Assembly (NCBI RefSeq): GCF_037190085.1
Contig: NZ_JBBCJO010000012.1
Coordinates: 124,001-188,000 of the forward strand
Direction of reading: 5' to 3'
Length of the DNA stretch: 64,000 nt
DNA from: Gemmatimonas aurantiaca
GTDB lineage: Bacteria; Gemmatimonadota; Gemmatimonadetes; Gemmatimonadales; Gemmatimonadaceae
Numbering within the stretch: position 1 is the stretch's first letter; the number at the start of each line of letters is the position of its first letter. Made by a program: the position numbers and the translations under genes. This document shows, in pieces, positions 33,981 through 44,553 of the stretch. The notes under the pieces were generated by a model, which was not told the DNA's origin, searched no databases, and saw only the letters and a program-made list of their open reading frames with translations.

Positions 33981-34427
33981 GTGACCGACCACCCCCCGAT
34001 GCTCCGGCACGACTCCCAACCCTACGGCCCCGCCACGGCGGCCGTTCGTCGGTTCCTGGTGCGCCTGGCCGCGCTGGGCACCACGGAACGCGCGCAGGCC
34101 TGCATGGCGTACGCCGCGGCGGTCGACACCCGTCGCTGGCAACAGGCGGAGACGGCGCTCGCCGCGGTCATGGAGCGCAGCGGCCGCGGCGGGGCGCAGG
34201 AGGCCGTCTCCGGGCCGCTGCTGCAACTCGTGCACCGTCCCGAGATCGCTCCGTTGCCGGAGACGGCTTCGCCCGACGAAGCGCTCGCCACCCTCGATCC
34301 GGTGGCCGAGCCGGCCCTGGCGGCGCTGCTCGCGCTGATCGTACGCGATCTGCTGGAGCCTACGATGTTCGCGACGCTCTACGCGCCCATGCACGACGTG
34401 ATCCCGGTGGACGCGCTCGACGCGTGA
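33981..34427 (+). CDS. Uncharacterised helical protein
   Basis: This 148-residue protein starts at GTG with a weak AGGA. It is Ala/Leu-rich and mostly helical (VRRFLVRLAALGTTERAQAC, RWQQAETALAAVMERS, EPALAALLALIVRDLLEP), without signal peptide or membrane span. No family is recognised. Codon use fits its neighbours. Confidence 0.6.
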   Translation: MTDHPPMLRHDSQPYGPATAAVRRFLVRLAALGTTERAQACMAYAAAVDTRRWQQAETALAAVMERSGRGGAQEAVSGPLLQLVHRPEIAPLPETASPDEALATLDPVAEPALAALLALIVRDLLEPTMFATLYAPMHDVIPVDALDA

Positions 34428-34432
34428 GGCAC

Positions 34433-34456
34433 CGGGCGACCGGGCGACCGGGCGAC
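34433..34456. repeat. 8-bp tandem repeat
   Basis: CGGGCGAC occurs three times in a row (34433-34440, 34441-34448, 34449-34456) in the short gap between two convergent genes. Confidence 0.75.
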
Positions 34457-34472
34457 AAATGCGCGGACGCGA

Positions 34473-34886
34473 TCAGGACACCGTATCGGCGCGCGGTTCG
34501 GCCGCGAGCATGAAGCGCGGGATGGCGGCCTGGAAAGAACTGCCGTCGTCCCGCACGAACCGGTAGCTGCCTTCCATCCAGCCATGCGGCGCCTTGAGCA
34601 CGCAGAACGAGCGGTACTCGTGCACCTGACCGGGCAGCAGATGCGGCTGTTCGCCCACCACACCCTCTCCTTCCACCACCGAGTCGCCCACCGATTCGTC
34701 GTGAATCAGCCAGCGGCGCGTCCGCAGTTGTGCCGCCTGATCGCCGACGTTTTCGATGCGGATGTGATAGGCGAAGACGAACTGCCCCAGCAGCGGATTG
34801 GAACGTTCCCTGAGATACGACGGGCGCACCGTGATGCGGATTCCCGACGTCATCCGGTAGTAGAACGGCGACCGTTCAGCGGGCAT
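34473..34886 (-). CDS. apaG: ApaG domain protein
   Basis: This 137-residue protein matches the ApaG beta-sandwich: SGIRITVRPSYLRERSNPL, FVFAYHIRIENVGDQAAQL, RRWLIHDE, GEQPHLLPGQVHEYRSFC and WMEGSYRFVRDDG. ApaG is linked to Co/Mg efflux and diadenosine polyphosphate metabolism, though its biochemical role is unclear. ATG 34886 overlaps the end of the upstream gene by 11 bases; ATG 34853 is an alternative closer to the usual length. Confidence 0.92.
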   Translation of the reverse strand: MPAERSPFYYRMTSGIRITVRPSYLRERSNPLLGQFVFAYHIRIENVGDQAAQLRTRRWLIHDESVGDSVVEGEGVVGEQPHLLPGQVHEYRSFCVLKAPHGWMEGSYRFVRDDGSSFQAAIPRFMLAAEPRADTVS

Positions 34887-36636
34887 CGTTGCGTCCCGGT
34901 TTGACGGAGGTGGAGGCAGGCGACGACGTGCGGCCCGTGTGGGGACCCATGTTGGAACCCGAAGCCGAACCCGACGCGGGAGCCGACACGAGCGGCAGCG
35001 TGACGGTAGGACTCTCGATCCCCACCCGATTGAGTGACGTGACGGCAATCGTGTTGGCACCGAGCGCCGGCGGCACCGTCCACTGCGTGGTACCTCCCGG
35101 CAGTACCATGGTAACCCATGCCGAGTCGGTTCGCAGGCGCACCAGCCACTGCCAGGGCGCCACGGTGCCATCCGGCGCGAGTCCCACCCGCCACAGCCCG
35201 CCGTTGCGCTCCACCCGCACCGTGGGAGAGGCCGGTGGTGGCGAGGCCAGCCAGGGCGACGCCGGCGGCAGCGCCGGCGCCGCATACATCTCCGTACGCA
35301 ACGAATCATTCATGCCGGCCTGATTGTCGAGGAACGACTTCATGCTGAAATGCACGTTGCCCGACGCGCCGGGATTGAGGCGCGTGACCCGGATCTGCTG
35401 CACCAGTTCAGCCACCGTGAACGCGCCGGCCCCCCGTCCCCCTGCCCGCGACGTGAAGTTGCCGGGCCAGAGGTGACGCTCCTGACGATTCTCCGACGAC
35501 CACCAGTCGAGCAGCGCGGGATAGGACTGCTCGCGCTTGGTGGTGGGCCAGTAGAGCTGCGGCGTGAAATAGTCCAGCCATCCCTCGTGCAGCCACTTCC
35601 GCGCATCGGCGTAGAGCTTCTCGTACGCATCGAGTCCGCGGATCTGTTCCGGATATCCGGGGCGCCAGATGCCGAAGGGACTGATGCCGAAACGCACCCA
35701 GGGCTTGGTGCGATGAATGCCTTCGTAGAGCTCCTTCACGAGCAGATTCACGTTCTCGCGTCGCCAGTCGGCGCGGGAGAGCGTACCGCCCTGTTTGCGG
35801 TATTTGGCCCAGCTCGTGGCGTCGGGGAAATCGATGGGTTTGCCGCGACGCGTCGTGGCCGGATACGGATAGAAATAATCGTCGATGTGCACACCATCGA
35901 TGTCGTATCGTTTCACGACATCGAGTACCACACGCAACGTGCGCGCCCGCACAGCCGGTTCACCCGGGTCCATCCACAGATAGCCGCCGTACGGCTTCAC
36001 GAGCGCCGGATTGGTGCGCGCGATGTGCGTGGCCACCAGGGGCGACTTCGCGTCGGTGTGACGGGCGCGATACGGATTGAACCAGGCATGCAGTTCCATG
36101 CCACGGGCATGCGCCTCCCGTACGGCGAAGGCGAGCGGATCCCAGTAGGGATCGGGGCGCTTGCCCTGCGCGCCGGTGAGGTATTCCGACCACGGCTCGA
36201 TGCTCGACGCATACAGCGCGTCGGCCGCCGGCCGCACCTGAAAGATCACCGCATTGAGTCGCAGTTCGGCGGCGCGATCGAACAGCGCGAGCAATTCCGC
36301 CTGCTGCTCCGCCGTGGTCAGCGTGCGCTTGCTGGGCCAGTCGATGTTGGCCACGCTGGCCACCCACACGCCGCGGAATTCGCGGAGCACCGGCGGCGGT
36401 TCCTTGCTCACCGTGGATTCGGCAGGCTTCGGCGTCGGCGCCACGTCCGGCGGTGCGGGCCGGAATGGCGGGGACGATGGTGGTGTCGACGGCGGCGCGG
36501 ACGACACGACATCGCCCGGCGCGACCGGCGTGGCGGGGCTCACGTTGGCGCCCGGCCGCTTGCCACGATGACACGACATGAGAACGAGGCTCGACAACAA
36601 CATCGCCCAGGCCACCTGACGCGCGCGCGTCCCCAT
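34876..36636 (-). CDS. Family-10 glycosyl-hydrolase-like (GHL10) lipoprotein
   Basis: This 586-residue protein has a lipobox (LLSSLVLMSC), a Pro-rich linker to about residue 80, then the GHL10/YngK barrel: LREFRGVWVASVANIDWPS, VIFQVRPAADALY, ELHAWFNPYRARH, DIDGVHIDDYFYPYP, WVRFGISPFGIWRPG and DYFTPQLYW. A C-terminal Ig-like region follows. It probably cleaves peptidoglycan-like or other glycans in the periplasm. Its ATG overlaps the aminotransferase stop (36636-36638). Confidence 0.88.
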   Translation of the reverse strand: MGTRARQVAWAMLLSSLVLMSCHRGKRPGANVSPATPVAPGDVVSSAPPSTPPSSPPFRPAPPDVAPTPKPAESTVSKEPPPVLREFRGVWVASVANIDWPSKRTLTTAEQQAELLALFDRAAELRLNAVIFQVRPAADALYASSIEPWSEYLTGAQGKRPDPYWDPLAFAVREAHARGMELHAWFNPYRARHTDAKSPLVATHIARTNPALVKPYGGYLWMDPGEPAVRARTLRVVLDVVKRYDIDGVHIDDYFYPYPATTRRGKPIDFPDATSWAKYRKQGGTLSRADWRRENVNLLVKELYEGIHRTKPWVRFGISPFGIWRPGYPEQIRGLDAYEKLYADARKWLHEGWLDYFTPQLYWPTTKREQSYPALLDWWSSENRQERHLWPGNFTSRAGGRGAGAFTVAELVQQIRVTRLNPGASGNVHFSMKSFLDNQAGMNDSLRTEMYAAPALPPASPWLASPPPASPTVRVERNGGLWRVGLAPDGTVAPWQWLVRLRTDSAWVTMVLPGGTTQWTVPPALGANTIAVTSLNRVGIESPTVTLPLVSAPASGSASGSNMGPHTGRTSSPASTSVKPGRNDAR

Positions 36637-37844
36637 CACCGCGCCCCCGCTCCCACTCCCGCACCCTGCTCGGCCAACATGGCGCGGAGCACCACACCGG
36701 CGCGCTCCGCCGCCTGGGCGATCCGGGCGGGCGATTGAATGAACGACACCCGGAAGAACCCTTCACCGCCGGCGCCGAATCCGGAGCCCGGCATCACGAT
36801 CACTCCCTGCTCTTCACGGAGCCGATCGGCGAATGCCGCGCTGGCAATGCCTTCAGGCAGAGGAATCCAGAGATACATCGTGGCTCGGGGCACCTCGCAC
36901 ACGAAGCCCTGCGCACGAAACGCCGCCACCGACGCATCCCGTCGCTCGGCGAACACCGCGAGATTCCGCGGCACGAACTCCGCCCAGCTTTCGATGGCCG
37001 CCACGCCAGCGGCCTGGATCCCCATGTACTGCCCCGTATCGGTGAACGATTTCACCCTGGCCAGCGCCGATGCGAGCGGCGGTGCCGCCACCGCCCAGCC
37101 GCAACGCCAACCGGTCATGTTGTATGTCTTCGACAGCGAATGGAATTCGATCGCGACATCGCGCGCGCCGTCGATTTCGAAGATGCTCGGCGGGACATAC
37201 CCATCGAACCCCATCTCCGAATAGGCGTTGTCGTACACGAGCAGGATGTCGCGTTCCCGACAGATGCGCACCACCCGCTCGAGATACTCGCGCGGGGCGA
37301 TGGCCGCCGTGGGATTGTTCGGATAGTTGAGATACACGACCCGCGTGCGCGCGAGGACATCCGCTGGAATCTCCTCGAGTTCGACGAGAAATTCCGTGCG
37401 CGGACGCAGCGGATACACGTACGGCGTGGCATCGCTCATGAGCGTACCGCCGATGTACGCCTGATACGCCGGGTCGGGGATGATGGCCACATCGTCAGGT
37501 CCGAGAAACGCGAACGCGACGTGAGCCAGTCCTTCCTTGCTGCCCAGCAGTGGCACGATCTCGGTGATCGGGTCGACGGACTGGGCGAACCGCGTCTGCA
37601 TCCATGCAGCGATGGCTTCGCGGTACGGGACGTGCCCGAGCCCGAAGCCATAACGCTGCATGGCGGGCACTTCGGCGGCAGCCTGCAACGCGGCCACCGC
37701 CCGTGGTGGTGGTGCCAGATCCGCATCGCCGGCCCCGAGATCGATCACATCCACGCCGGCCGCAAGCAGTGCCTTCTTGCGCGCCGGAATGTGCGCCAAC
37801 GGATAGACCGGAAATCCGGTGAAACGCTTCGAAAAACGGGGCAT
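36636..37844 (-). CDS. Class I/II PLP aminotransferase, LL-diaminopimelate aminotransferase-like
   Basis: This 402-residue enzyme binds PLP through the Lys of SLSKTYNMTGWRCGW and shows LNYPNNPTAAI and YDNAYSEMGFDG, typical of fold type I transaminases. The motif set FSKRFTGFPVYPLAHI, VIDLGAGD and RYGFGLGHVPYREAI fits the DapL/alanine-aminotransferase subgroup. Substrate may be LL-diaminopimelate, aspartate or an aromatic amino acid; nearby tyrosine-degradation genes make the last attractive but unproven. Confidence 0.87.
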   Translation of the reverse strand: MPRFSKRFTGFPVYPLAHIPARKKALLAAGVDVIDLGAGDADLAPPPRAVAALQAAAEVPAMQRYGFGLGHVPYREAIAAWMQTRFAQSVDPITEIVPLLGSKEGLAHVAFAFLGPDDVAIIPDPAYQAYIGGTLMSDATPYVYPLRPRTEFLVELEEIPADVLARTRVVYLNYPNNPTAAIAPREYLERVVRICRERDILLVYDNAYSEMGFDGYVPPSIFEIDGARDVAIEFHSLSKTYNMTGWRCGWAVAAPPLASALARVKSFTDTGQYMGIQAAGVAAIESWAEFVPRNLAVFAERRDASVAAFRAQGFVCEVPRATMYLWIPLPEGIASAAFADRLREEQGVIVMPGSGFGAGGEGFFRVSFIQSPARIAQAAERAGVVLRAMLAEQGAGVGAGAR

Positions 37845-37907
37845 CGACGATGGTGAGACGGAAGGTGATACGTGTGTGGTGCGAACGTGCCGCCGCTCAG
37901 GAGATCG

Positions 37908-39101
37908 TCAGGACGTCGGCGGACTGAACTGCGCGTGCTGCGAATCGAGCCAGCTCTGGTGATACGCCTCGTCTTCGATGGGCATGGCCTGCTTCGCGAC
38001 CTTGAGCGGACGGAAGCTGTCCATCATCACGGCGAGTTCGTTGGTGTGCGTGGCCCCGATGCTGGCTTCCGCGCGCCCCGGATGTGGACCGTGCGGCAGT
38101 CCGTCCGGATGGTGCGTGATGGAACCGTATTCGATGCCCTTGCGGCTCATGAACTCACTGGAGGCGTAGAATAGCACCTCGTCGGAGTCCACGTTGCTGT
38201 GATTGTACGGGGCGGGAATGGCCTGCGGATCGAAGTCGTACGGACGCGGACAGAACGAGCAGATCACGAACCCGTCGCCCTGGAACGTCTGATGCACCGG
38301 CGGGGGCTGGTGAATGCGTCCCACGATGGGCTCGAAGTCGTGGATGTTGAAGATCCACGGATAGAAGTAGCCATCCCAGCCTATCACATCGAGCGGGTGA
38401 TGATCGAGCACCAGTTCGTTGATCTGGTTGTACTGCTTGACCAGCACCGGGAAATCGCCCTTCTCGTCGTGTGGCGCGAGTTGTTCCGGGCGACGGATGT
38501 CGCGTTCACAGTACGGCGCCCCTTCCAGCAACTGTCCGAACTCGTTGCGGTAGCGCTTGGGAAAGCGCACATGCCCCGCGCTCTCCATGACCAGCAGCTT
38601 GGTGGGGCCCTGCGAAGGATCGAGCCGCCACCGGTGCGTGATGTTGCGGTGGATGACGACATAGTCCCCCGCGCGATAACTCTGCTCGCCGAACACCGAC
38701 TCGAGCACGCCGCTGCCTTCCACCACGTACACCACTTCATCCGCCTGTGAATTGCGGTAGAAGTGCGTGTCGGTGACGTCGGGCTCCACGTACAGCATGC
38801 CGATGTCGTTGTTGAACAGCAGCGGGATGCGATCGAGGGTGGCCGACCCACCCTTCGCCGCGCGTGCCGTGCGGAAATGCCGATGACGCAGCGACGTTTC
38901 CGTATCCGCCTCCCAGATCACATCGCGCACCTTGCGGGCCGACTTGACCGTGGTGGGCGGATGGATGTGGTACAGCAGCGACGAGGTGCCGACGAACCCC
39001 TCGTGACCCATGAGTTCTTCGGCATACAGTCCGCCATCGGGGCGACGGAAGACGATGTGACGCTTGCGCGGCACGGTCCCCAACTGATGATAGATGGGCA
39101 T
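37908..39101 (-). CDS. hmgA: Homogentisate 1,2-dioxygenase
   Basis: The enzyme opens the homogentisate ring to maleylacetoacetate with Fe(II). The 397-residue protein shows the cupin fold with the iron-site region YNHSNVDSDEVLFY and ITHHPDGLPHGPHPG, plus VEPDVTDTHFYRNSQADEVV. It is close to the shorter bacterial branch of the family. GAGGT lies five bases before ATG 39101. It follows hpd after 7 bases and is the second gene of the operon. Confidence 0.94.
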   Translation of the reverse strand: MPIYHQLGTVPRKRHIVFRRPDGGLYAEELMGHEGFVGTSSLLYHIHPPTTVKSARKVRDVIWEADTETSLRHRHFRTARAAKGGSATLDRIPLLFNNDIGMLYVEPDVTDTHFYRNSQADEVVYVVEGSGVLESVFGEQSYRAGDYVVIHRNITHRWRLDPSQGPTKLLVMESAGHVRFPKRYRNEFGQLLEGAPYCERDIRRPEQLAPHDEKGDFPVLVKQYNQINELVLDHHPLDVIGWDGYFYPWIFNIHDFEPIVGRIHQPPPVHQTFQGDGFVICSFCPRPYDFDPQAIPAPYNHSNVDSDEVLFYASSEFMSRKGIEYGSITHHPDGLPHGPHPGRAEASIGATHTNELAVMMDSFRPLKVAKQAMPIEDEAYHQSWLDSQHAQFSPPTS

Positions 39102-39108
39102 CGTGACC

Positions 39109-40233
39109 TCAGAGGTTGCCGCGAAGTTCCTGTTCGCGCTCGATGGCTTCGAACAGCGCCCGGAAGTTCCCCTTGCCGAAGCTGGTCGCGCCCTTGCGCT
39201 GGATGATCTCGTAGAAGAGGGTGGGACGGTCTTCCACCGGCTTCGTGAAGATCTGCAGCAGATACCCGTCGGGATCGCGATCGACGAGGATGCCGAGCTT
39301 CGCGAGTTCGTCCACCTGTTCGTCGATCTTGCCGACGCGTTCCTGCAGGTCGTCGTAATACGACGTGGGCACCGAGAGGAACTCCACGCCCCGATCACGC
39401 AGCGTGGTCACCGTGGTCAGGATGTCGTCAGTGGCCAGCGCGAGATGCTGCGCGCCCGGGCCGCCGTAGAAGTCGAGATACTCCTCGATCTGCGACTTCT
39501 TCTTGCCCGAGGCCGGCTCGTTGATGGGGAACTTGATGCGATCGTTGCCGTTGGCCATCACCTTGGACATGAGCGACGAATACTCGGTGCTGATGTCGTT
39601 GTCGTCGAAGGTGATGAGATTGCGGAAGCCCAGCACGTCGGCGTAGTAGCTCACCCAGTGATTCATCCGGCCCAGCTCGACATTGCCCACGCAGTGGTCG
39701 ATGTACTTGAGTCCCACATCGGCCGGCTGGTAGTGCGGCGTGACGGCCCGGAACCCCGGCAGGAACACGCCCCGATAGTTGCGACGTTCCACGAGGGAGT
39801 GGATGGTGTCGCCGTACGTGCCGATGGCGGCGATGACCACCTCGCCATCCTCATCGGTGTACACCTGCGGTTCCTGGATGGGGATGGCGCCGCGTGCAAT
39901 GGCGGTCTCGTAGGCGAGCCGTGCATCGTCCACCCACAGCGCGTAGTCGCGAACGCCGTCGCCGTGCTTGTGCACATGCTCGGCGATGGGCGTGTCGGGA
40001 GTGATCGACGTGGTCAGCACCAGGCGGATCTTCCCCTGCTGCATCAGATAGCTCGCGCGATCACGCACACCCGTTTCCGGGCCGCGATAGGCAACGAGGG
40101 AATAACCGAAGGCCGAGCGATAGTAGTGGCTCGCCTGCTTGGCATTGCCGACGTAGAACTCGACGTAGTCGGTGCCGTTGATCGGAAAAGCGTCCTGCTC
40201 GATACCCGTTTCGGGAGCGGTCAGCGTGGCCAT
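39109..40233 (-). CDS. hpd: 4-Hydroxyphenylpyruvate dioxygenase
   Basis: This Fe(II) enzyme converts 4-hydroxyphenylpyruvate to homogentisate. The 374-residue protein has the three iron ligands in KYIDHCVGNV (His), AQHLALATDD (His) and FYEIIQRKG (Glu), and the NGTDYVEFYVGNAKQASHYY start of the VOC fold. Length is as in the family. GAGG is seven bases before ATG 40233; a dyad at 40300-40337 lies in the leader. Confidence 0.96.
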   Translation of the reverse strand: MATLTAPETGIEQDAFPINGTDYVEFYVGNAKQASHYYRSAFGYSLVAYRGPETGVRDRASYLMQQGKIRLVLTTSITPDTPIAEHVHKHGDGVRDYALWVDDARLAYETAIARGAIPIQEPQVYTDEDGEVVIAAIGTYGDTIHSLVERRNYRGVFLPGFRAVTPHYQPADVGLKYIDHCVGNVELGRMNHWVSYYADVLGFRNLITFDDNDISTEYSSLMSKVMANGNDRIKFPINEPASGKKKSQIEEYLDFYGGPGAQHLALATDDILTTVTTLRDRGVEFLSVPTSYYDDLQERVGKIDEQVDELAKLGILVDRDPDGYLLQIFTKPVEDRPTLFYEIIQRKGATSFGKGNFRALFEAIEREQELRGNL

Positions 40234-40299
40234 GGGCACACCTCGGTGATGGAAGTCGTTGAGAACACGCACGGCCGGATGGCTGCGCGTGAAATACGG

Positions 40300-40337
40300 C
40301 GCGACCCGTCGGGCGAAAGACGGCCCGACCTGTCGCG
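40300..40337 (-). promoter_or_regulatory. Large dyad upstream of hpd-hmgA
   Basis: Arms 40300-40314 and 40323-40337 pair at 13 of 15 positions with an 8-base loop. It lies about 67 bases before the hpd start and could be an operator or mRNA hairpin. The rest of 40234-40450 shows no gene. Confidence 0.45.
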
Positions 40338-40450
40338 TGAACGACTCATCCGATCAGATGTGCGATCGCGGCAGCGCGGCAATCCATGCGCGCTGCCGTT
40401 GATCCTCCGGGAATGGCGAGAAGAGCATGACGATAAGGTAGTACGGACGA

Positions 40451-40813
40451 CTACTGCTTCGCGATGAGTCGATCCTTGATCTTGTCGTACAGACCCTGCG
40501 TGAGAATGCCTTTCTGTACGAGTTGCGCTTTGTTGGCGTAGGGACGTCCGGCGACGATGCGGCCGGCGTATGCCTTGCCGATGCCGGGGACCGTTTCGAG
40601 CTGCGCCGTAGTGGCCCGGTTGATGTCGATCAGGGCCGGATTGGCGGGTTTGGCGACTTCGGACGGCTTGGACGCGGCAGGCGTCGCAGGGCGGACCGCA
40701 TCGGCCGCCTTTTTCTGCGCCTGGGCTGGGGACACCGCCAGCACCAGGGCGACGACGGCGGCGGCCGCCACTGTCAGGAACCGGGAGAACGATCGCGGGA
40801 GGAGCCGGGACAT
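40451..40813 (-). CDS. ComEA-like helix-hairpin-helix protein
   Basis: This 120-residue protein has a signal peptide (VAAAAVVALVLAVSPAQAQ) and one HhH DNA-binding repeat near residues 62-110 (LIDINRATTAQLETVPGIGKAYAGRIV). ComEA-like proteins bind incoming DNA in the periplasm during uptake. GGAG is seven bases before ATG 40813. No other competence gene is adjacent. Confidence 0.85.
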   Translation of the reverse strand: MSRLLPRSFSRFLTVAAAAVVALVLAVSPAQAQKKAADAVRPATPAASKPSEVAKPANPALIDINRATTAQLETVPGIGKAYAGRIVAGRPYANKAQLVQKGILTQGLYDKIKDRLIAKQ

Positions 40814-41037
40814 GGATTTCTCCGGAAGGCGGGCGGGAGCTCGATACCGGGTGATACCCCGGGCGACCAACAAGTTCAGGGTCCTCCCGACAGAGCGCCA
40901 GCGCTGGAGCACGCCCCTCCGTATCAATTGGGAGTTGAATCCTCGGAATACCCGGGGCTATTTGTTGGAGCGTGACAACCCGTACCTCCGGCCTCGACTC
41001 CGATGCCGGTTCCTCAATCGCCATTCCGGAGCTTTCC

Positions 41038-42081
41038 GTGATCCCCGTCCCTCGGCTGCTCTCCTTCACGACCGCCCTCGCTCTCGGAGCGATCGCTCTT
41101 CCCGCCCAGGCTCAACACACCGGGCATGGCGCATCCGGCCTCGCGGCCCAGGCGCCCGCCGGCCCCGGCGTCTATGAGCTGGCCTCCGACGGCAAGGGAT
41201 CGCTGTTCGTGGCCTTCGCCGGCTCGCGCGACAAGCCGGGCGGCGGGCTCATCACCTACGACGCGGCCACGCTCAAGGAGAAGAAGCGTGTCGCGCTCGG
41301 CGCCGCCGCGCCGTACGGCATGGGCATCAACACCCGCACGGGCATCCTCTACACCACGAACACGCGCGCCGGCAACATCACGGCCATCGAGGCGGCCACC
41401 GGCAAGATCGTCGCGACGATCACCGATCCGGCCGAAGCCAACGCCCATCTCTTCCGCGTCCTGGTCGACGAAGCGTCGAACACCGTGTACGCGTCGGTCA
41501 CGGGCGGCCGCATCTGGGTGATCGACGGCAAGACCAACACCCTCTCGCGCATCCTCGAGAACATCGGCGCCACCACGGTCGGACTGGCCCTCGACCCGGC
41601 CGCCAACCAGCTCTACGCCGCCAACATGGGGCACAATCAGGTCGCCGTGATCGACCTCAAGACCGGCCGCGTGACCCGTCGTATCAACACCGATGGCAAG
41701 CGTTCGAGCATGCTGGCGCTCGATGCCGAAGCCGCGCGCCTGTTCGTGTCGAATCAGGAATCGGGTGACGTGTCGGTGATCGACCTCAAGGAGAACAAGG
41801 TCATCAAGACCATCCCGGCCGGCGAGGGAGCACTGGGCCTGGTGTTCGTGCCGCAGCAGGGTCGCGTGTACGTGGCCAACCGTCAGGCCGGCACCGTGTC
41901 GGTCATCGACGCGAAGTCGCTGAGCAAGGTGGCCGATGTGCCCGTCGCTGGCTACCCGAACACGGCGTTCGTCGACGCCACCGGTGCGGTCTTCGTGACG
42001 TCGAAGCTCAAGACGCCCAAGGACGGACAGCCGGCCGGTGACCTGGTGGTGCGCATGAGCGCCCCGGCGCCGGTTCCCTGA
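41038..42081 (+). CDS. YVTN/YncE-type beta-propeller, secreted
   Basis: This 347-residue protein has a signal peptide (LLSFTTALALGAIALPAQAQ) and about seven YncE/YVTN-like blades, for example GILYTTNTRAGNITAIEAATGK, QLYAANMGHNQVAVIDLKTGRV, RLFVSNQESGDVSVIDLKENKV and RVYVANRQAGTVSVIDAKSLSK. GTG 41038 is chosen because GGAG is six bases upstream. It is probably a periplasmic binding or structural protein. Confidence 0.87.
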   Translation: MIPVPRLLSFTTALALGAIALPAQAQHTGHGASGLAAQAPAGPGVYELASDGKGSLFVAFAGSRDKPGGGLITYDAATLKEKKRVALGAAAPYGMGINTRTGILYTTNTRAGNITAIEAATGKIVATITDPAEANAHLFRVLVDEASNTVYASVTGGRIWVIDGKTNTLSRILENIGATTVGLALDPAANQLYAANMGHNQVAVIDLKTGRVTRRINTDGKRSSMLALDAEAARLFVSNQESGDVSVIDLKENKVIKTIPAGEGALGLVFVPQQGRVYVANRQAGTVSVIDAKSLSKVADVPVAGYPNTAFVDATGAVFVTSKLKTPKDGQPAGDLVVRMSAPAPVP

Positions 42082-42097
42082 CCGACCGCACACCCGG

Positions 42098-44125
<2,028 letters not shown>

Positions 44126-44158
44126 GTCACGCCAATTGTATGAGCGAAGAGGAGACGA

Positions 44159-44437
44159 TCAACGCACTTCGTGCTGCGCCAGCGAGACGGCCCGGCATGC
44201 GGGTCCGTGCGCTTCGCAGTACCAGCCGTGCCGATCGTGAAAGACCAGATGGGGCGCATCGTTGGGACGCAGACGCACACGAATCAGATGCTCCACACCC
44301 GTGCGCGGGCCCACAATGGCCCGTGCGTCGAGCACGTCCACCACGGGGGCTACGGGAAAGAGATCGAGTTGTGTGGGAGCCACCACCTGCGGGTCGTCGT
44401 CCGCACGGCGGTTCGACGATCGACGGGCCGGACTCAC
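44159..44437 (-). CDS. Small uncharacterised protein with His/Cys-rich end
   Basis: This 92-residue frame starts at GTG 44437 (weak AGG). The body VDVLDARAIVGPRTGVEHLI then HLVFHDRHGWYCEAHGPACRAV has evenly spaced His and Cys that could bind metal. It is 116 bases after the symporter gene on the same strand, so may be co-transcribed. No family recognised. Confidence 0.55.
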   Translation of the reverse strand: MSPARRSSNRRADDDPQVVAPTQLDLFPVAPVVDVLDARAIVGPRTGVEHLIRVRLRPNDAPHLVFHDRHGWYCEAHGPACRAVSLAQHEVR

Positions 44438-44553
44438 GGAAGCGCCTGACGATGCATGCCCCAATGCTCGCCAGCGTGCGCGTCGGACGCCAGCGGCGCG
44501 GGCGCCGCCCCGTGCAACGGGAACAGGTCGTCGGACACCGGTCAGGCGTCCAT